64,000 bases of DNA from Roseimicrobium sp. ORNL1. GTDB lineage: Bacteria > Verrucomicrobiota > Verrucomicrobiia > Verrucomicrobiales > Verrucomicrobiaceae. A program made the position numbers and the translations under genes. Below are positions 45,301 to 53,607 of the stretch, piece by piece; the first letter of the stretch is position 1, and the number at the start of each line of letters is the position of its first letter. Below the pieces are notes generated by a model. It did not search any database and was not told where the DNA came from. It saw only the letters and a list, made by a program, of their open reading frames with translations. Location of the stretch: positions 5,456,001-5,520,000 of the forward strand of contig NZ_CP049143.1 of the NCBI RefSeq assembly GCF_011044495.1. Reading direction: 5' to 3'.

Positions 45301-45680
45301 CGGATCCAAATGCACCACTGGAAAAGGTGACCATCCAGCACCCCGTCGTGGGCGGCTACGCCAATCCCGAGCGCCAGCTTACGATTGGTGGTCGCGAGCG
45401 TGATGCCCGCAGTCTCTGGGACGGCGCCATCAGCCGCGTGGTGATGACCAATCAACTGCTCGAAGACAAGCAACTCCTCATCGGTGGTGTGCAGAGCGCG
45501 CCACGTTGCCTCTTCGATGCCCAGGCGGAAACGCTGACCAACACCAGCGAGCCCAAGTTCGTGTGGGAGAAGCAGCCCGTGAAGTCCCCCACCGGTGCCA
45601 CCATCTCTCCACGGCTCGAAGCCCTCGCCGACTTCTGCCACGCCCTGATCAATTCGAACGAGTTCCTCTACCTCCAATGA
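42351..45680 (+). CDS. PSD1 (planctomycete cytochrome c, DUF1549/DUF1553) surface protein with LamG-like C-terminus
   Basis: An 1109-residue exported protein. The signal peptide covers residues 1-36 ([16 protein letters not shown]). A cytochrome-c-like module follows with the heme-binding CTECHG motif near residue 62 and [22 protein letters not shown] near 105-127. DUF1549 follows at about 185-390 ([20 protein letters not shown]) and DUF1553 at about 560-830 ([33 protein letters not shown]). A LamG-like jelly-roll domain is inserted near 870-1050. The protein ends in [15 protein letters not shown]. In Planctomycetes and Verrucomicrobia such genes pair with DUF1501 genes and are linked to polysaccharide handling; the biochemical role is unproven. 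The stop overlaps the DUF1501 start by four bases. Confidence 0.92.
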   Translation: [1109 protein letters not shown]

Positions 45681-47122
45681 ACCTGGTCCCCCATCACGAA
45701 ATCCTCACAAACCGTCGTGACTTCCTCCGTCGTGGAGGTGCCGGCTTTGGTGCCATGGCGCTGGCTTCGCTCATGGGTGACAGCCCGCTCATGGCCGCGC
45801 TCGGAGACGCTGGCGGTACTCCGGCCAATCCCATGTCGGACAAGGTGCCGCACGTCGCAGGCCGCGCGAAGAACGTGATCTTCCTCTTCATGGAAGGCGG
45901 TCCCAGCCACCTGGACATTTGCGATCCCAAGCCCCTGCTGAACAAGCTCGCGGGCCAGCCCATCCCGGACAGCTTTGGCAAGGTCATCACCGCCATGGGC
46001 GAAGCGAATGCTCCCCTGCTCGAATCCAAGCGTACCTGGAAACAGCATGGCGAAAGCGGCCTGTGGTTCTCCGATTGGATTCCCAACATGGCGGAACTCG
46101 CCGATGACTGGTGCGTGGTCCGCTCGTGCATGAGCGATGGCATCAACCACGCCGGCGGTGTGTGCCAGATGAACACCGGCGCCATCTTCGGTGGACGTCC
46201 GTCCCTTGGGAGCTGGGTCAGCTACGGTCTCGGCACGGAAAACCAGAACATGCCCGCCTTCGTCGTGATGAAGGACAGCGAAGACAATGTGGTGAACGGC
46301 GTGCGCAACTGGAGCGCGGGCTTCATGCCTGCGGTGTATCAGGGTGTGCTTTTTGATGATGGCCCGCAGCCCATCGCCAACCTTTACACGCCCAAGGGTA
46401 TCAAGGAGGATCGCCAGCGCGGCAAGCTGTCCTTCCTGAACTCACTGAACCACCAGCACGCCATGAGCCGCCAGGAGAACTCCGAGCTTGATGCGCGCAT
46501 CCGCAGCTACGAGCTGGCCTTCCGCATGCAGGCCGAGGCACCAGGCGCGGTGGATCTCAGCCAGGAATCTGAAGCAACGAAGCAGCTCTACGGCATGGAC
46601 GTGCCGGAGACGGAAAACTTTGGCCGCATGTGCCTGCAAGCCCGCCGCCTCGTGGAACGCGGGGTGCGCTTTGTGCAGCTCTACCACGGCGCCGGCAGCA
46701 AGTGGGATGCCCACGACAAGATCGAAGCGAACCACACCAAGTACTGCGGCCAGATGGACAAGCCGGTGGCCGGTCTCATCCGCGACCTGAAGCAGCGCGG
46801 TTTGCTGGAGGAAACACTCGTGATCTGGGGCGGTGAATTCGGCCGCACGCCGATGTCCGAGAAGGGCGATGGTCGCGACCACAACCCCACCGGCTTCAGC
46901 ATGATGATGGCCGGCGGTGGTGTGAAGGGCGGCTCCGTAGTGGGCGAGACTGATGAACTCGGCCTGCACGCCATCAAGGACAAGGTGCACGTGCACGACT
47001 TCCACGCGACCATCATGAACCTGCTGGGCGTGGACCACACCCGCATGATCTACCATCACAAAGGTCGCCCCGAGCGCATCGACCAGAACGAAGGCAAGTT
47101 CATGCGGAAGGTCCTCGGCTGA
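45677..47122 (+). CDS. DUF1501 sulfatase-like protein, Tat-exported
   Basis: A 481-residue protein with a twin-arginine signal (TNRRDFLRRGGAGFGAMAL). It has the alkaline phosphatase/sulfatase-like fold of DUF1501: NVIFLFMEGGPSHLDICDPKP with the metal Asp, QPIPDSFGKV, HGESGLWFSDWIPNMAELADD, a WDAHDKIEANHTKYC His cluster, and VIWGGEFGRTPMSEKGDGRDHNPTGFSMMMAGGG with conserved Glu, Arg and His. It ends with VDHTRMIYHHKGRPERI. It is translationally coupled to the PSD1 gene. The partner arrangement is family-wide, implying a joint surface function that is not yet defined. Confidence 0.93.
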   Translation: MNLVPHHEILTNRRDFLRRGGAGFGAMALASLMGDSPLMAALGDAGGTPANPMSDKVPHVAGRAKNVIFLFMEGGPSHLDICDPKPLLNKLAGQPIPDSFGKVITAMGEANAPLLESKRTWKQHGESGLWFSDWIPNMAELADDWCVVRSCMSDGINHAGGVCQMNTGAIFGGRPSLGSWVSYGLGTENQNMPAFVVMKDSEDNVVNGVRNWSAGFMPAVYQGVLFDDGPQPIANLYTPKGIKEDRQRGKLSFLNSLNHQHAMSRQENSELDARIRSYELAFRMQAEAPGAVDLSQESEATKQLYGMDVPETENFGRMCLQARRLVERGVRFVQLYHGAGSKWDAHDKIEANHTKYCGQMDKPVAGLIRDLKQRGLLEETLVIWGGEFGRTPMSEKGDGRDHNPTGFSMMMAGGGVKGGSVVGETDELGLHAIKDKVHVHDFHATIMNLLGVDHTRMIYHHKGRPERIDQNEGKFMRKVLG

Positions 47123-47139
47123 GCAAGCAATCTCGATGG

Positions 47140-47880
47140 TCAAGCCGGAGGCGTGGCGGCTGCCGCCACGCTGTAGGCCGCCTTGAGCTGCGGATCCGTC
47201 TGGGTATGCGAACCGCGATACACCAGCAGCAGTCCGAGTCGCGGATGCTCGCTCGTGTTCGGTGCGGAATGATGAATCGTCTGGCACTGATGGATGAGCG
47301 CATCCCCCGGCTCCAGCAGTCCGCAGAACTGTTCTGAAAGCGGAACGTCCGGTGCCTCAGCCAGGCCGATGGAGTTTCCTTTCACACCCGAGAGCTTGGT
47401 GGGCAACATGCCTTCCTTATGCGAGCCACGGATGTAGTACACGGGACCATTCTCCAGCGTGACCGGATCCATCGCGATCCAGATGGTCAGCATGTCCGGT
47501 GGCGTCTGGCAGAAATAGGCGTTGTCCTGATGGTAGGGCACACCTGAGCCGACCCGTGCGGGCTTGTTGAAAGTCTCCACCGCCATGAGGATCGGCTCGC
47601 CGTGCACGAGCTGGCCGGCCAGCGCCACGATCTGCTCATTCTCGACCATCTTGGAGAACTCCGGATGGTGCAGCTCCATGCGCCAGAGATTGCGAACAGT
47701 CACCCCGTCGGGCTCCAGCGTGCGTGCATCTGGAGGCTTCTCACTTAGGTCCTCACGGATGTACCTCTCGATTTCCGCGCGAAATGCAGCCACCTCGTCG
47801 CGATTGAAGAGTCCTGGCACACGAACGACGCCATCGCGTTCGTATTCCTCCACGATGCTCTGGGTATTCAAGGCAGGCAT
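47140..47880 (-). CDS. Phytanoyl-CoA dioxygenase (PhyH) family oxygenase
   Basis: A 246-residue Fe(II)/2-oxoglutarate-dependent dioxygenase of the PhyH family. The iron-binding HxD is visible in VPYHQDNAYFCQTP (about residues 120-133) and the second His in ALIHQCQTIHHSAPN near 200-213; the 2-oxoglutarate Arg is in HPRLGLLLVYRG. GPVYYIRGSHKEG is characteristic of the family. No signal peptide. It converges on the DUF1501 gene with a gap of 17 bases and may share a leader with the EamA gene behind it. The substrate is unknown. Confidence 0.88.
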   Translation of the reverse strand: MPALNTQSIVEEYERDGVVRVPGLFNRDEVAAFRAEIERYIREDLSEKPPDARTLEPDGVTVRNLWRMELHHPEFSKMVENEQIVALAGQLVHGEPILMAVETFNKPARVGSGVPYHQDNAYFCQTPPDMLTIWIAMDPVTLENGPVYYIRGSHKEGMLPTKLSGVKGNSIGLAEAPDVPLSEQFCGLLEPGDALIHQCQTIHHSAPNTSEHPRLGLLLVYRGSHTQTDPQLKAAYSVAAAATPPA

Positions 47881-47927
47881 GGGAAACCCAACGCCCCCAA
47901 CTCCCGCCTTGTTTCAGGCGCAGGGTC

Positions 47928-48818
47928 TCACTTGTTAATCACCAGCACAATCGCTGTCAGCATCAAGGCCGCGCCAAACAAGCGCCAGCGCATCACGCGA
48001 GCGCCGAGATGCTGTTCCTCGTTGGCGAACCAATGGCCCACCAGCCAGACCATGACCACGCTGAGCAGACCGCGCGAGGAGTAAATGACATTCGCCGCTG
48101 TGGCCTGACCGTGCAGGGCAATCGCACTCACGAAGATGATGCTCTGGGTGCCCAGCAGCGCCGAGCCCATGAGGAGCCAAAGCCAGGCCTCCTTCGCCAC
48201 CTGACGCAGCGGCGCCTTGAACATGAAGATGAGCGAGAAGGAGAACAACCCGTTGATCCAGAAAATCAGCGGCAGCAACCGTCCCACGCCCCAGCTCGGG
48301 CCCCAGTTCATCACGAGCACATCAAACAAAGCGAAAAAAATCGCCCCCGCCCCACCCGCGAGCAGCGTGATGCCGACATTGCGCGGCGGCGTATTCCCAT
48401 CCTTCCGATTCAGGAAAGCCACTCCCAGCACGCTCAGCAGCGCGGCGGACCACAGTTTGATGCCCACGTCACCGCCTCCCAGTAGTGGTGTGAAGAACGC
48501 GATGAGCACCACCTTGAGACCAAACACCGGCACTGCGAGGGACACGTCCCCTTTTTCAATCGCGAGAAACTGGCTGATCTGCCCGAAGAACAAGCAGCCC
48601 GCGATGATGGCGGGCTGCCAGAGCAGTCCCATCTGCACGTCCTTGCCCCCCAGCAGCCAGAGCAGGGAGAACAGTCCTGCCACCACGATATTTGCCACGA
48701 ACGTTGTCCGCCACAGCCCAACTCCCAGCTGGCTGGAGCGTTTCAGCAGGAGGGCACTGAAGGTGTAGATGACAGCCGCGAGGGAGGGATAGAGAATGAC
48801 GGGGAGCGTGACGGGCAT
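47928..48818 (-). CDS. EamA/DMT superfamily transporter
   Basis: A 296-residue inner-membrane protein with about ten hydrophobic segments in two EamA-type halves: LYPSLAAVIYTFSALLL, TTFVANIVVAGLFSLLWLL, AIIAGCLFFGQISQFLAIEKGDVSLAVPVFGLKVVLIAFFTPLL, then GITLLAGGAGAIFFALFDVLV, IFWINGLFSFSLIFMF, LLMGSALLGTQSIIF and VIYSSRGLLSVVMVWLVGHW. The SLAVPVFGLKVV and YSSRG regions match the conserved parts of the fold. Members export amino acids or metabolites; the substrate is unknown. ATG at 48818 was chosen because the longer frame adds non-membrane sequence antisense to the peroxiredoxin upstream region. Confidence 0.82.
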   Translation of the reverse strand: MPVTLPVILYPSLAAVIYTFSALLLKRSSQLGVGLWRTTFVANIVVAGLFSLLWLLGGKDVQMGLLWQPAIIAGCLFFGQISQFLAIEKGDVSLAVPVFGLKVVLIAFFTPLLGGGDVGIKLWSAALLSVLGVAFLNRKDGNTPPRNVGITLLAGGAGAIFFALFDVLVMNWGPSWGVGRLLPLIFWINGLFSFSLIFMFKAPLRQVAKEAWLWLLMGSALLGTQSIIFVSAIALHGQATAANVIYSSRGLLSVVMVWLVGHWFANEEQHLGARVMRWRLFGAALMLTAIVLVINK

Positions 48819-48924
48819 TGAGGTGAGGTGAGCCTTCACCCTTAGCACGAAAGCCGGGGCAAGCGAGCAGGGGGCCGTTTCTTTCCCGCTAGACTGCCGC
48901 GGAAGGCTGCGTTCTTGTCGTCCC

Positions 48925-49446
48925 ATGAAACTGCTCTTTTCCGCTCTTACCCTCGCTATGCTCGCCACCAGCTCCGTTTTCGCCGGCCAGGGCGCCAAGG
49001 TAAATCCTCCGTACGACGCTCCCGCCGTGGAAAGCATCGACCAGGACGGCAAGGCCGTGAAGCTCGACGAAGTCTACAAGGCCAGCCCCTTTGTCGTGGT
49101 CTACTTCTACCCGAAGGCCGACACCCCCGGCTGCACCAAGCAGGGCTGCTCCCTCCGTGACGCCAATGCGGACCTCACCAAGGAAGGCGTGAAGATCATC
49201 GGCGTGAGCACCGACACCGTGGAAGCCCAGAAGAAGTTCGCAGACGGCCAGAAGTTCCCTTTCACCCTTCTCGCCGACAAGGAAGGCAAAGTGGTAGATG
49301 CCTTCAAGGTGCAGAAGAACGCCAAGGGCATGGCCACCCGCCAGTGCTTCATCATCAAGAACGGCAAGGTCGTGTGGCATGACCCGAAAGGCGCCACCGA
49401 AACCCAGGCGGATGAAGTGAAGGCCGCGCTGAAGGAGCTGAAGTAA
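48925..49446 (+). CDS. Exported peroxiredoxin (Bcp/AhpC-TSA type)
   Basis: A 173-residue thiol peroxidase reducing hydrogen peroxide and alkyl hydroperoxides. A Sec signal peptide (MKLLFSALTLAMLATSSVFA) places it outside the cytoplasm, unlike typical Bcp. The catalytic motif is FYPKADTPGCTKQGCSLRD, with the peroxidatic Cys in PGCTKQ and a second Cys five residues on, the Bcp resolving position. The thioredoxin-fold motifs VYFYPKAD and FIIKNGKVVWHDP are present. It stands alone with a terminator after it. Confidence 0.93.
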   Translation: MKLLFSALTLAMLATSSVFAGQGAKVNPPYDAPAVESIDQDGKAVKLDEVYKASPFVVVYFYPKADTPGCTKQGCSLRDANADLTKEGVKIIGVSTDTVEAQKKFADGQKFPFTLLADKEGKVVDAFKVQKNAKGMATRQCFIIKNGKVVWHDPKGATETQADEVKAALKELK

Positions 49447-49474
49447 GCCTCGCCCTTCCACTTCGATTCGACTC

Positions 49475-49509
49475 AAACCGGATGCCCCGCTGAGGGGCAT
49501 CCGGTTTTT
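49475..49509 (+). terminator. Terminator after peroxiredoxin gene
   Basis: Stem AAACCGGATGCCCC/GGGGCATCCGGTTT with a short GCTGA loop is followed by a T-rich run, 29 bases after the stop codon. Confidence 0.93.
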
Positions 49510-49559
49510 CTTTTGTTTGGGGATCCGTTCGTTTCGCGGCATATTGTGCGCTCATCCCC

Positions 49560-49967
49560 ATGGCCTTCCCCATCGAAGACGAATCCCTGCTCAAGCGCAT
49601 GGCCAAGATTGGCCTGCGGGATGAGGACATCGAGGAGTCGTTCATTCGTGGCACCGGCGCCGGCGGACAGAAGATCAACAAGACCAGCAGCACCGTGGTG
49701 CTCGTGCATGTGCCAACAGGCGTGGAAGTACGCTGCCAACGCGAGCGCAGCCAGAGCGTGAATCGTCTCGTGGCCCGAGAGGAACTCTGCGCCAAGCTGG
49801 AGCAGAAGCTGCAGGCCGTGCGCCAGGAAAAGCGCGATGCCGTGGAGAAGAAGAAGCGGCAGAACCGCAAACGCCCCCGGGGTGTGAAGGAGCGCATCCT
49901 CAAGAGCAAGCACAAACGCAGCGATGTGAAGAAGCAGCGCTCGAAGGTGCGTGGCGGGCAGGATTAA
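49560..49967 (+). CDS. Peptide chain release factor-like ribosome rescue protein
   Basis: A 135-residue protein carrying the class-I release factor catalytic domain without codon-recognition domains. The GGQ motif is in FIRGTGAGGQKINKTSS (about residues 29-45), followed by VVLVHVPTGVEVRCQRERSQS and a strongly basic helical tail (EKKKRQNRKRPRGVKERILKSK and onward to KKQRSKVRGG). The layout equals ArfB/ICT1 and C12orf65-type rescue factors, which insert a basic tail into the empty mRNA channel and hydrolyse peptidyl-tRNA on stalled ribosomes. Isolated gene. Confidence 0.88.
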   Translation: MAFPIEDESLLKRMAKIGLRDEDIEESFIRGTGAGGQKINKTSSTVVLVHVPTGVEVRCQRERSQSVNRLVAREELCAKLEQKLQAVRQEKRDAVEKKKRQNRKRPRGVKERILKSKHKRSDVKKQRSKVRGGQD

Positions 49968-50073
49968 GAAATAGAAACCGGGCGGGGAGGGCAACCAAGG
50001 CGGACACATGAGCCGTCTTGATAGAAGAAAGAACCCGAACCTTCATCTTCCCTAAAGGTAGAAAGCTCGAACT

Positions 50074-51522
50074 ATGGGCGTGATTCATCATTTGCCTCCC
50101 ACACAGCGGATTAGCCATCTCTGGTCCTTCCGAGCACTCGGGCTGTCTGCATTGTTGGGATTGTCTTCCTGCTCGGGCATTGGCGGCCCCCTTCAAACCC
50201 CAGAGGGAGACCTGGCCCCCAAGAGCTGGAAGGCCGCAAAGGGCAACACCACCAAACCGCTTGACACTGCCGCCCTCCCCCAGTGGTGGGAACGTTTTGG
50301 TGACTCAGTGATGAGCCAGGTGATTGCCGTGGCGCTGCGGTCCAGCCCAGACATCCGGAGCGCCCTCTCGAAGATTGCCGAGGCCAGAGGCGCTCGCGGC
50401 GTGGAGAGAGCCCAGCTGTTTCCGCAGCTTGATGCCGGCCTGAGCGGACAAGCCCGCCGCGAAGACAGGCGGGGAAGCCCGGCTGAGACAACCCAGAACT
50501 ACGGCGCGTCCCTGGATGCAAGCTGGGAGGTCGATCTGTTCGGCAAGCAGCGCCAGAACGTGCGCGCTGCTACTGCCGACCTTGCCCAGACACAGGAGAA
50601 TTTTTACGCCGCCCAAGTGTCCCTCGCTGCTGAAACGGCCTCCGCCTACCTGGATCTCCGCACCGCTGAAGCCCAACTGGCCGTGCTGGAAAACAGCATC
50701 ACCACCCGTGAGGAAACGCTTCAACTCACCCGCTGGAGGGAACAGGCCGGCCAGGGCAACGCTTTGGAAACCCAGCAGGCCCTCACCAGTCTGGAGCAGG
50801 CACGCACCGCCGTGCCTCCTCTGAAGCAGACCATCAGCCAGACCAGGAACCAGCTCGCCCTGCTCGCAGGCAAGACTCCGGGCGCTCTTGACAAGCTGCT
50901 GACAAAGGCACGCCCTGTGCCTGCCCCACCCCAAAAAATCGCACTGGGCATTCCCGCGGAAACCCTGCGCCAGCGTCCTGACGTGAGAGCCGCAGAGCAT
51001 GCCGTGGCAGCAGCCTACTTCCGTACCAAATCCGCCGAGGCGGAGCGCTATCCATCGCTGAATCTCACAGGCTCCATCGGAGTAGAGGCACTGAAAGCCG
51101 GACGCATCTTCTCTCCTGAAAGCACCGCCGCCTCCATTCTTGGCAGCTTGACGGCTCCCATCTTCGACGCGGGACGTATCAGGGAGAACATTGTCATTCA
51201 AAACGAGCGCCAGCGGCAGGCGCTCATCAGCTACGAAAGCACGGTGCTGAAGTCTCTCTCCGAAGTCGAAAATGCCCTCATCGCCATTCAACGTTCCTCA
51301 GAAACGCTGGAGGTGGTGACCCGGGCAGTAACGGCGGCACGCGAGGCAGCCAAACTGGCTGCACTCCGCTACGAGGCCGGAGACGTGGACCTGCTCGATG
51401 TCCTCGATGCCCAGCGCACCCTTCTGAGTCTTGAGGAGCAGCAAGTCACCAATGCGAGGAATCGTGCCGCCGCTCATGTCCAGCTCTACCAGGCCCTCGG
51501 AGGAGGCTGGAGCTCCCGCTAA
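50074..51522 (+). CDS. Outer-membrane efflux lipoprotein (TolC/NodT family)
   Basis: A 482-residue outer-membrane channel. The N-terminus has a lipoprotein signal with lipobox LSSC near residue 30 (LGLSALLGLSSCSG). The two OEP repeats of coiled helices are visible: WWERFGDSVMSQVIAVALRSSPDIRSALSKIAEAR, NYGASLDASWEVDLFGKQRQNVRAA (the NodT family signature), TASAYLDLRTAEAQLA, RQRPDVRAAEHAVAAAYFRTKSAEAERYPSLNLTGSIG, and LRYEAGDVDLLDVLDAQRTLLSLEEQ. It begins a six-gene operon with membrane fusion protein, ABC transporter and two-component regulators, forming the outer duct of a tripartite pump. Confidence 0.93.
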   Translation: MGVIHHLPPTQRISHLWSFRALGLSALLGLSSCSGIGGPLQTPEGDLAPKSWKAAKGNTTKPLDTAALPQWWERFGDSVMSQVIAVALRSSPDIRSALSKIAEARGARGVERAQLFPQLDAGLSGQARREDRRGSPAETTQNYGASLDASWEVDLFGKQRQNVRAATADLAQTQENFYAAQVSLAAETASAYLDLRTAEAQLAVLENSITTREETLQLTRWREQAGQGNALETQQALTSLEQARTAVPPLKQTISQTRNQLALLAGKTPGALDKLLTKARPVPAPPQKIALGIPAETLRQRPDVRAAEHAVAAAYFRTKSAEAERYPSLNLTGSIGVEALKAGRIFSPESTAASILGSLTAPIFDAGRIRENIVIQNERQRQALISYESTVLKSLSEVENALIAIQRSSETLEVVTRAVTAAREAAKLAALRYEAGDVDLLDVLDAQRTLLSLEEQQVTNARNRAAAHVQLYQALGGGWSSR

Positions 51523-51544
51523 TGCTCACCCCCATCTACCCTGA

Positions 51545-52891
51545 ATGAAAACAATCGCTGCTCCAGCGGACCTTGCTGAAACCATCCGGCTCGGCAGCTC
51601 CCGGAAATCCCGGTGGCTCCGCTATACCCTCCTGCTGGCACTGGTGGCAGCGGGCATCGTGAGCTGGGTCTTGTGGACCCGTCACGTGGAGGCGCAACAG
51701 CACCTCAATCCCTTCGTCACCGAACCGCTCCAGCAGGGCAGCATCAGCGTGGCCGTCACCGCCACAGGCAATCTTGAACCGACGAATGAGGTCACCATCG
51801 GCAGTGAACTCTCCGGCACCGTTCAGGAGGTCCTTGTGGACATCAATGACCGCGTCAAAAAAGGCCAGGCCCTCGCCAAGCTGGACACCAGCAAACTCGA
51901 ACAGACGACGGCAAGTTCACGCGCCTCATTGACCGCTGCCAAGGCCAAGGTGCTCCAGGCGGAAGCCACGGTGCGCGAGAGTGAATCCACACTCGCACGC
52001 CAGCAGGAGCTTCATCGCATCAGCGGAGGCAAGATGCCTTCCAAGTCCGAATTGGACACGGCAACGGCTACCGTCGACCGCGCGAAGGCCGACCTGGAAA
52101 GCGCCAAGGCATCGGTCCTTCAATCCGAAGCCCAGCTCAAATCCAATGAAACCGATCTAGGGAAGGCGGTCATCAAATCACCCATCGACGGCATCGTTCT
52201 GACACGCAGCGTAGAACCCGGTCAAACCGTGGCAGCCAGCTTCACCGCGCCGGAGTTGTTTATTCTCGCCGAAAACTTGGAGCAGATGGAACTGAAGGTA
52301 TCGGTGGCTGAGATGGACATCGGCCGCGTGCAACCGGGTCAGACAGCGACCTTCACTGTGGACGCCTGGCCGGATCGCTCCTTCACAGCCAAGGTCGAAA
52401 TGGTGGCCTTTGGTTCTGCCGTGGTGGACAACGTGGTCACCTACGAAACGCGACTGGAAGTAGCCAACACCGACCTGAGCCTGCGCCCCGGGATGACCGC
52501 CGTGGCTGACATCCAGGTGGCGGAAGCATCGGATGTATTCCTCGTACCAAACACGGCGTTGCGGTTCGATCCCGAAGCGGCAGTGGCCCAAGGCCCGCCC
52601 GGTGGCCCCGGTGGAAACAAGACCTTTGTCCAGAGCCTCATGCCCGGGCCTCCACGCGGCATGGGAAGCCGGCGCTCCAGTTCTGGCTCTGGCTCTGCGT
52701 CAGGTAGCACACCCAAGGCCTCTCACCACGGCAAGACTGGAGAATCGCGTATCTGGATCCTGCAGGATGGCAAACCGGTGGCAGTTCCCGTGAAGACTGG
52801 ACTTACCGACGGTCGGAAGACCCAGGTATCTGGTGAAGGCCTTCATAGGGACATGGAAGTGATCACTCGCGCCAACACGCCTGCTTCATGA
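51545..52891 (+). CDS. Efflux membrane fusion protein (MacA/HlyD family)
   Basis: A 448-residue periplasmic adaptor anchored by one N-terminal helix (LLLALVAAGIVSWVLW, about 28-43). Lipoyl and hairpin regions follow: ISVAVTATGNLEPTNEVTIGSELSG, VLVDINDRVKKGQALAKLD, a long coiled-coil hairpin (about 120-205, rich in Ala/Glu/Lys), TVIKSPIDGIVLTRSVEPGQTV-type barrel sequence and GQTATFTVDAWPDRSFTA. A Ser/Gly-rich low-complexity segment (about 375-395) interrupts the C-terminal membrane-proximal domain, which then continues RIWILQDGKPVAVPVKTG. It links the TolC-like gene product upstream with the ABC transporter downstream; stop and next start overlap by four bases. Confidence 0.92.
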   Translation: MKTIAAPADLAETIRLGSSRKSRWLRYTLLLALVAAGIVSWVLWTRHVEAQQHLNPFVTEPLQQGSISVAVTATGNLEPTNEVTIGSELSGTVQEVLVDINDRVKKGQALAKLDTSKLEQTTASSRASLTAAKAKVLQAEATVRESESTLARQQELHRISGGKMPSKSELDTATATVDRAKADLESAKASVLQSEAQLKSNETDLGKAVIKSPIDGIVLTRSVEPGQTVAASFTAPELFILAENLEQMELKVSVAEMDIGRVQPGQTATFTVDAWPDRSFTAKVEMVAFGSAVVDNVVTYETRLEVANTDLSLRPGMTAVADIQVAEASDVFLVPNTALRFDPEAAVAQGPPGGPGGNKTFVQSLMPGPPRGMGSRRSSSGSGSASGSTPKASHHGKTGESRIWILQDGKPVAVPVKTGLTDGRKTQVSGEGLHRDMEVITRANTPAS

Positions 52892-53607
52892 GTGCCCGCC
52901 CACAGAACTCGCTCATCGAGCTCAAGGCGCTGACCAAGACCTACGGTCGCGGCGATACCGAGTTTCAGGCACTGCGTGGCGTGGATCTGACCATTCGTCA
53001 GGGAGAGTTCGTGGCCATCATGGGACCCAGCGGTTCGGGGAAATCCACGTTGATGAACCTCCTCGGCTGCCTGGACACCCCAACGACGGGCAGCTACAAG
53101 TATGAGAACATTGCCGTGGAATCGCTGACTGCGGACCAGCGCTCTCTCCTGCGTCGTCACGCACTGGGGTTTGTCTTTCAGGGGTTCAATCTCCTCGCCC
53201 GTACCAGTGCCTTGGAGAATGTGGAACTGCCGCTTCTGTATCGCGGCATCTCCAGGCAACAGCGACATGCCATGGCCAGGCAGGCGCTGGCCTCAGTCGG
53301 TCTGCCAGGGAAAGAGCGCAACACGCCGGCGGAACTGTCCGGAGGCCAGCAACAGCGTGTTGCCATCGCCAGAGCAATCGTGACGGAACCAAGCACTCTG
53401 TTCGCGGACGAACCCACGGGTAATCTTGACTCGCACACCACAGAAGAGGTCATGGAGTTGCTGACCCGTCTCAACGAAGAACGTGGCATCACCATCCTGC
53501 TAGTCACCCATGAGGATGATGTCGCCACCTATGCCCAGCGGGTCGTGCGTGTGAGGGACGGACTCATCGAATCGGACATCCTGAACCCCGCGAAAAAGAG
53601 GCCATGA
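52888..53607 (+). CDS. ABC transporter ATP-binding protein (MacB/LolD type)
   Basis: A 239-residue cytoplasmic ATPase. Walker A is IMGPSGSGKSTLMNLLGCLD at about 44-63, the Q-loop at VFQGFNLL, the signature LSGGQQQRVAIARAI at about 150-164, Walker B TLFADEPTGNLD and the H-loop LVTHEDDVATYAQR. It is of the type working with MacB-like permeases, where ATP hydrolysis drives mechanical transmission across the periplasm rather than transport through the membrane. It overlaps both neighbours by four bases (coupled translation). In E. coli MacB the ATPase and permease are fused; here they are separate proteins. Confidence 0.95.
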   Translation: MSARPQNSLIELKALTKTYGRGDTEFQALRGVDLTIRQGEFVAIMGPSGSGKSTLMNLLGCLDTPTTGSYKYENIAVESLTADQRSLLRRHALGFVFQGFNLLARTSALENVELPLLYRGISRQQRHAMARQALASVGLPGKERNTPAELSGGQQQRVAIARAIVTEPSTLFADEPTGNLDSHTTEEVMELLTRLNEERGITILLVTHEDDVATYAQRVVRVRDGLIESDILNPAKKRP

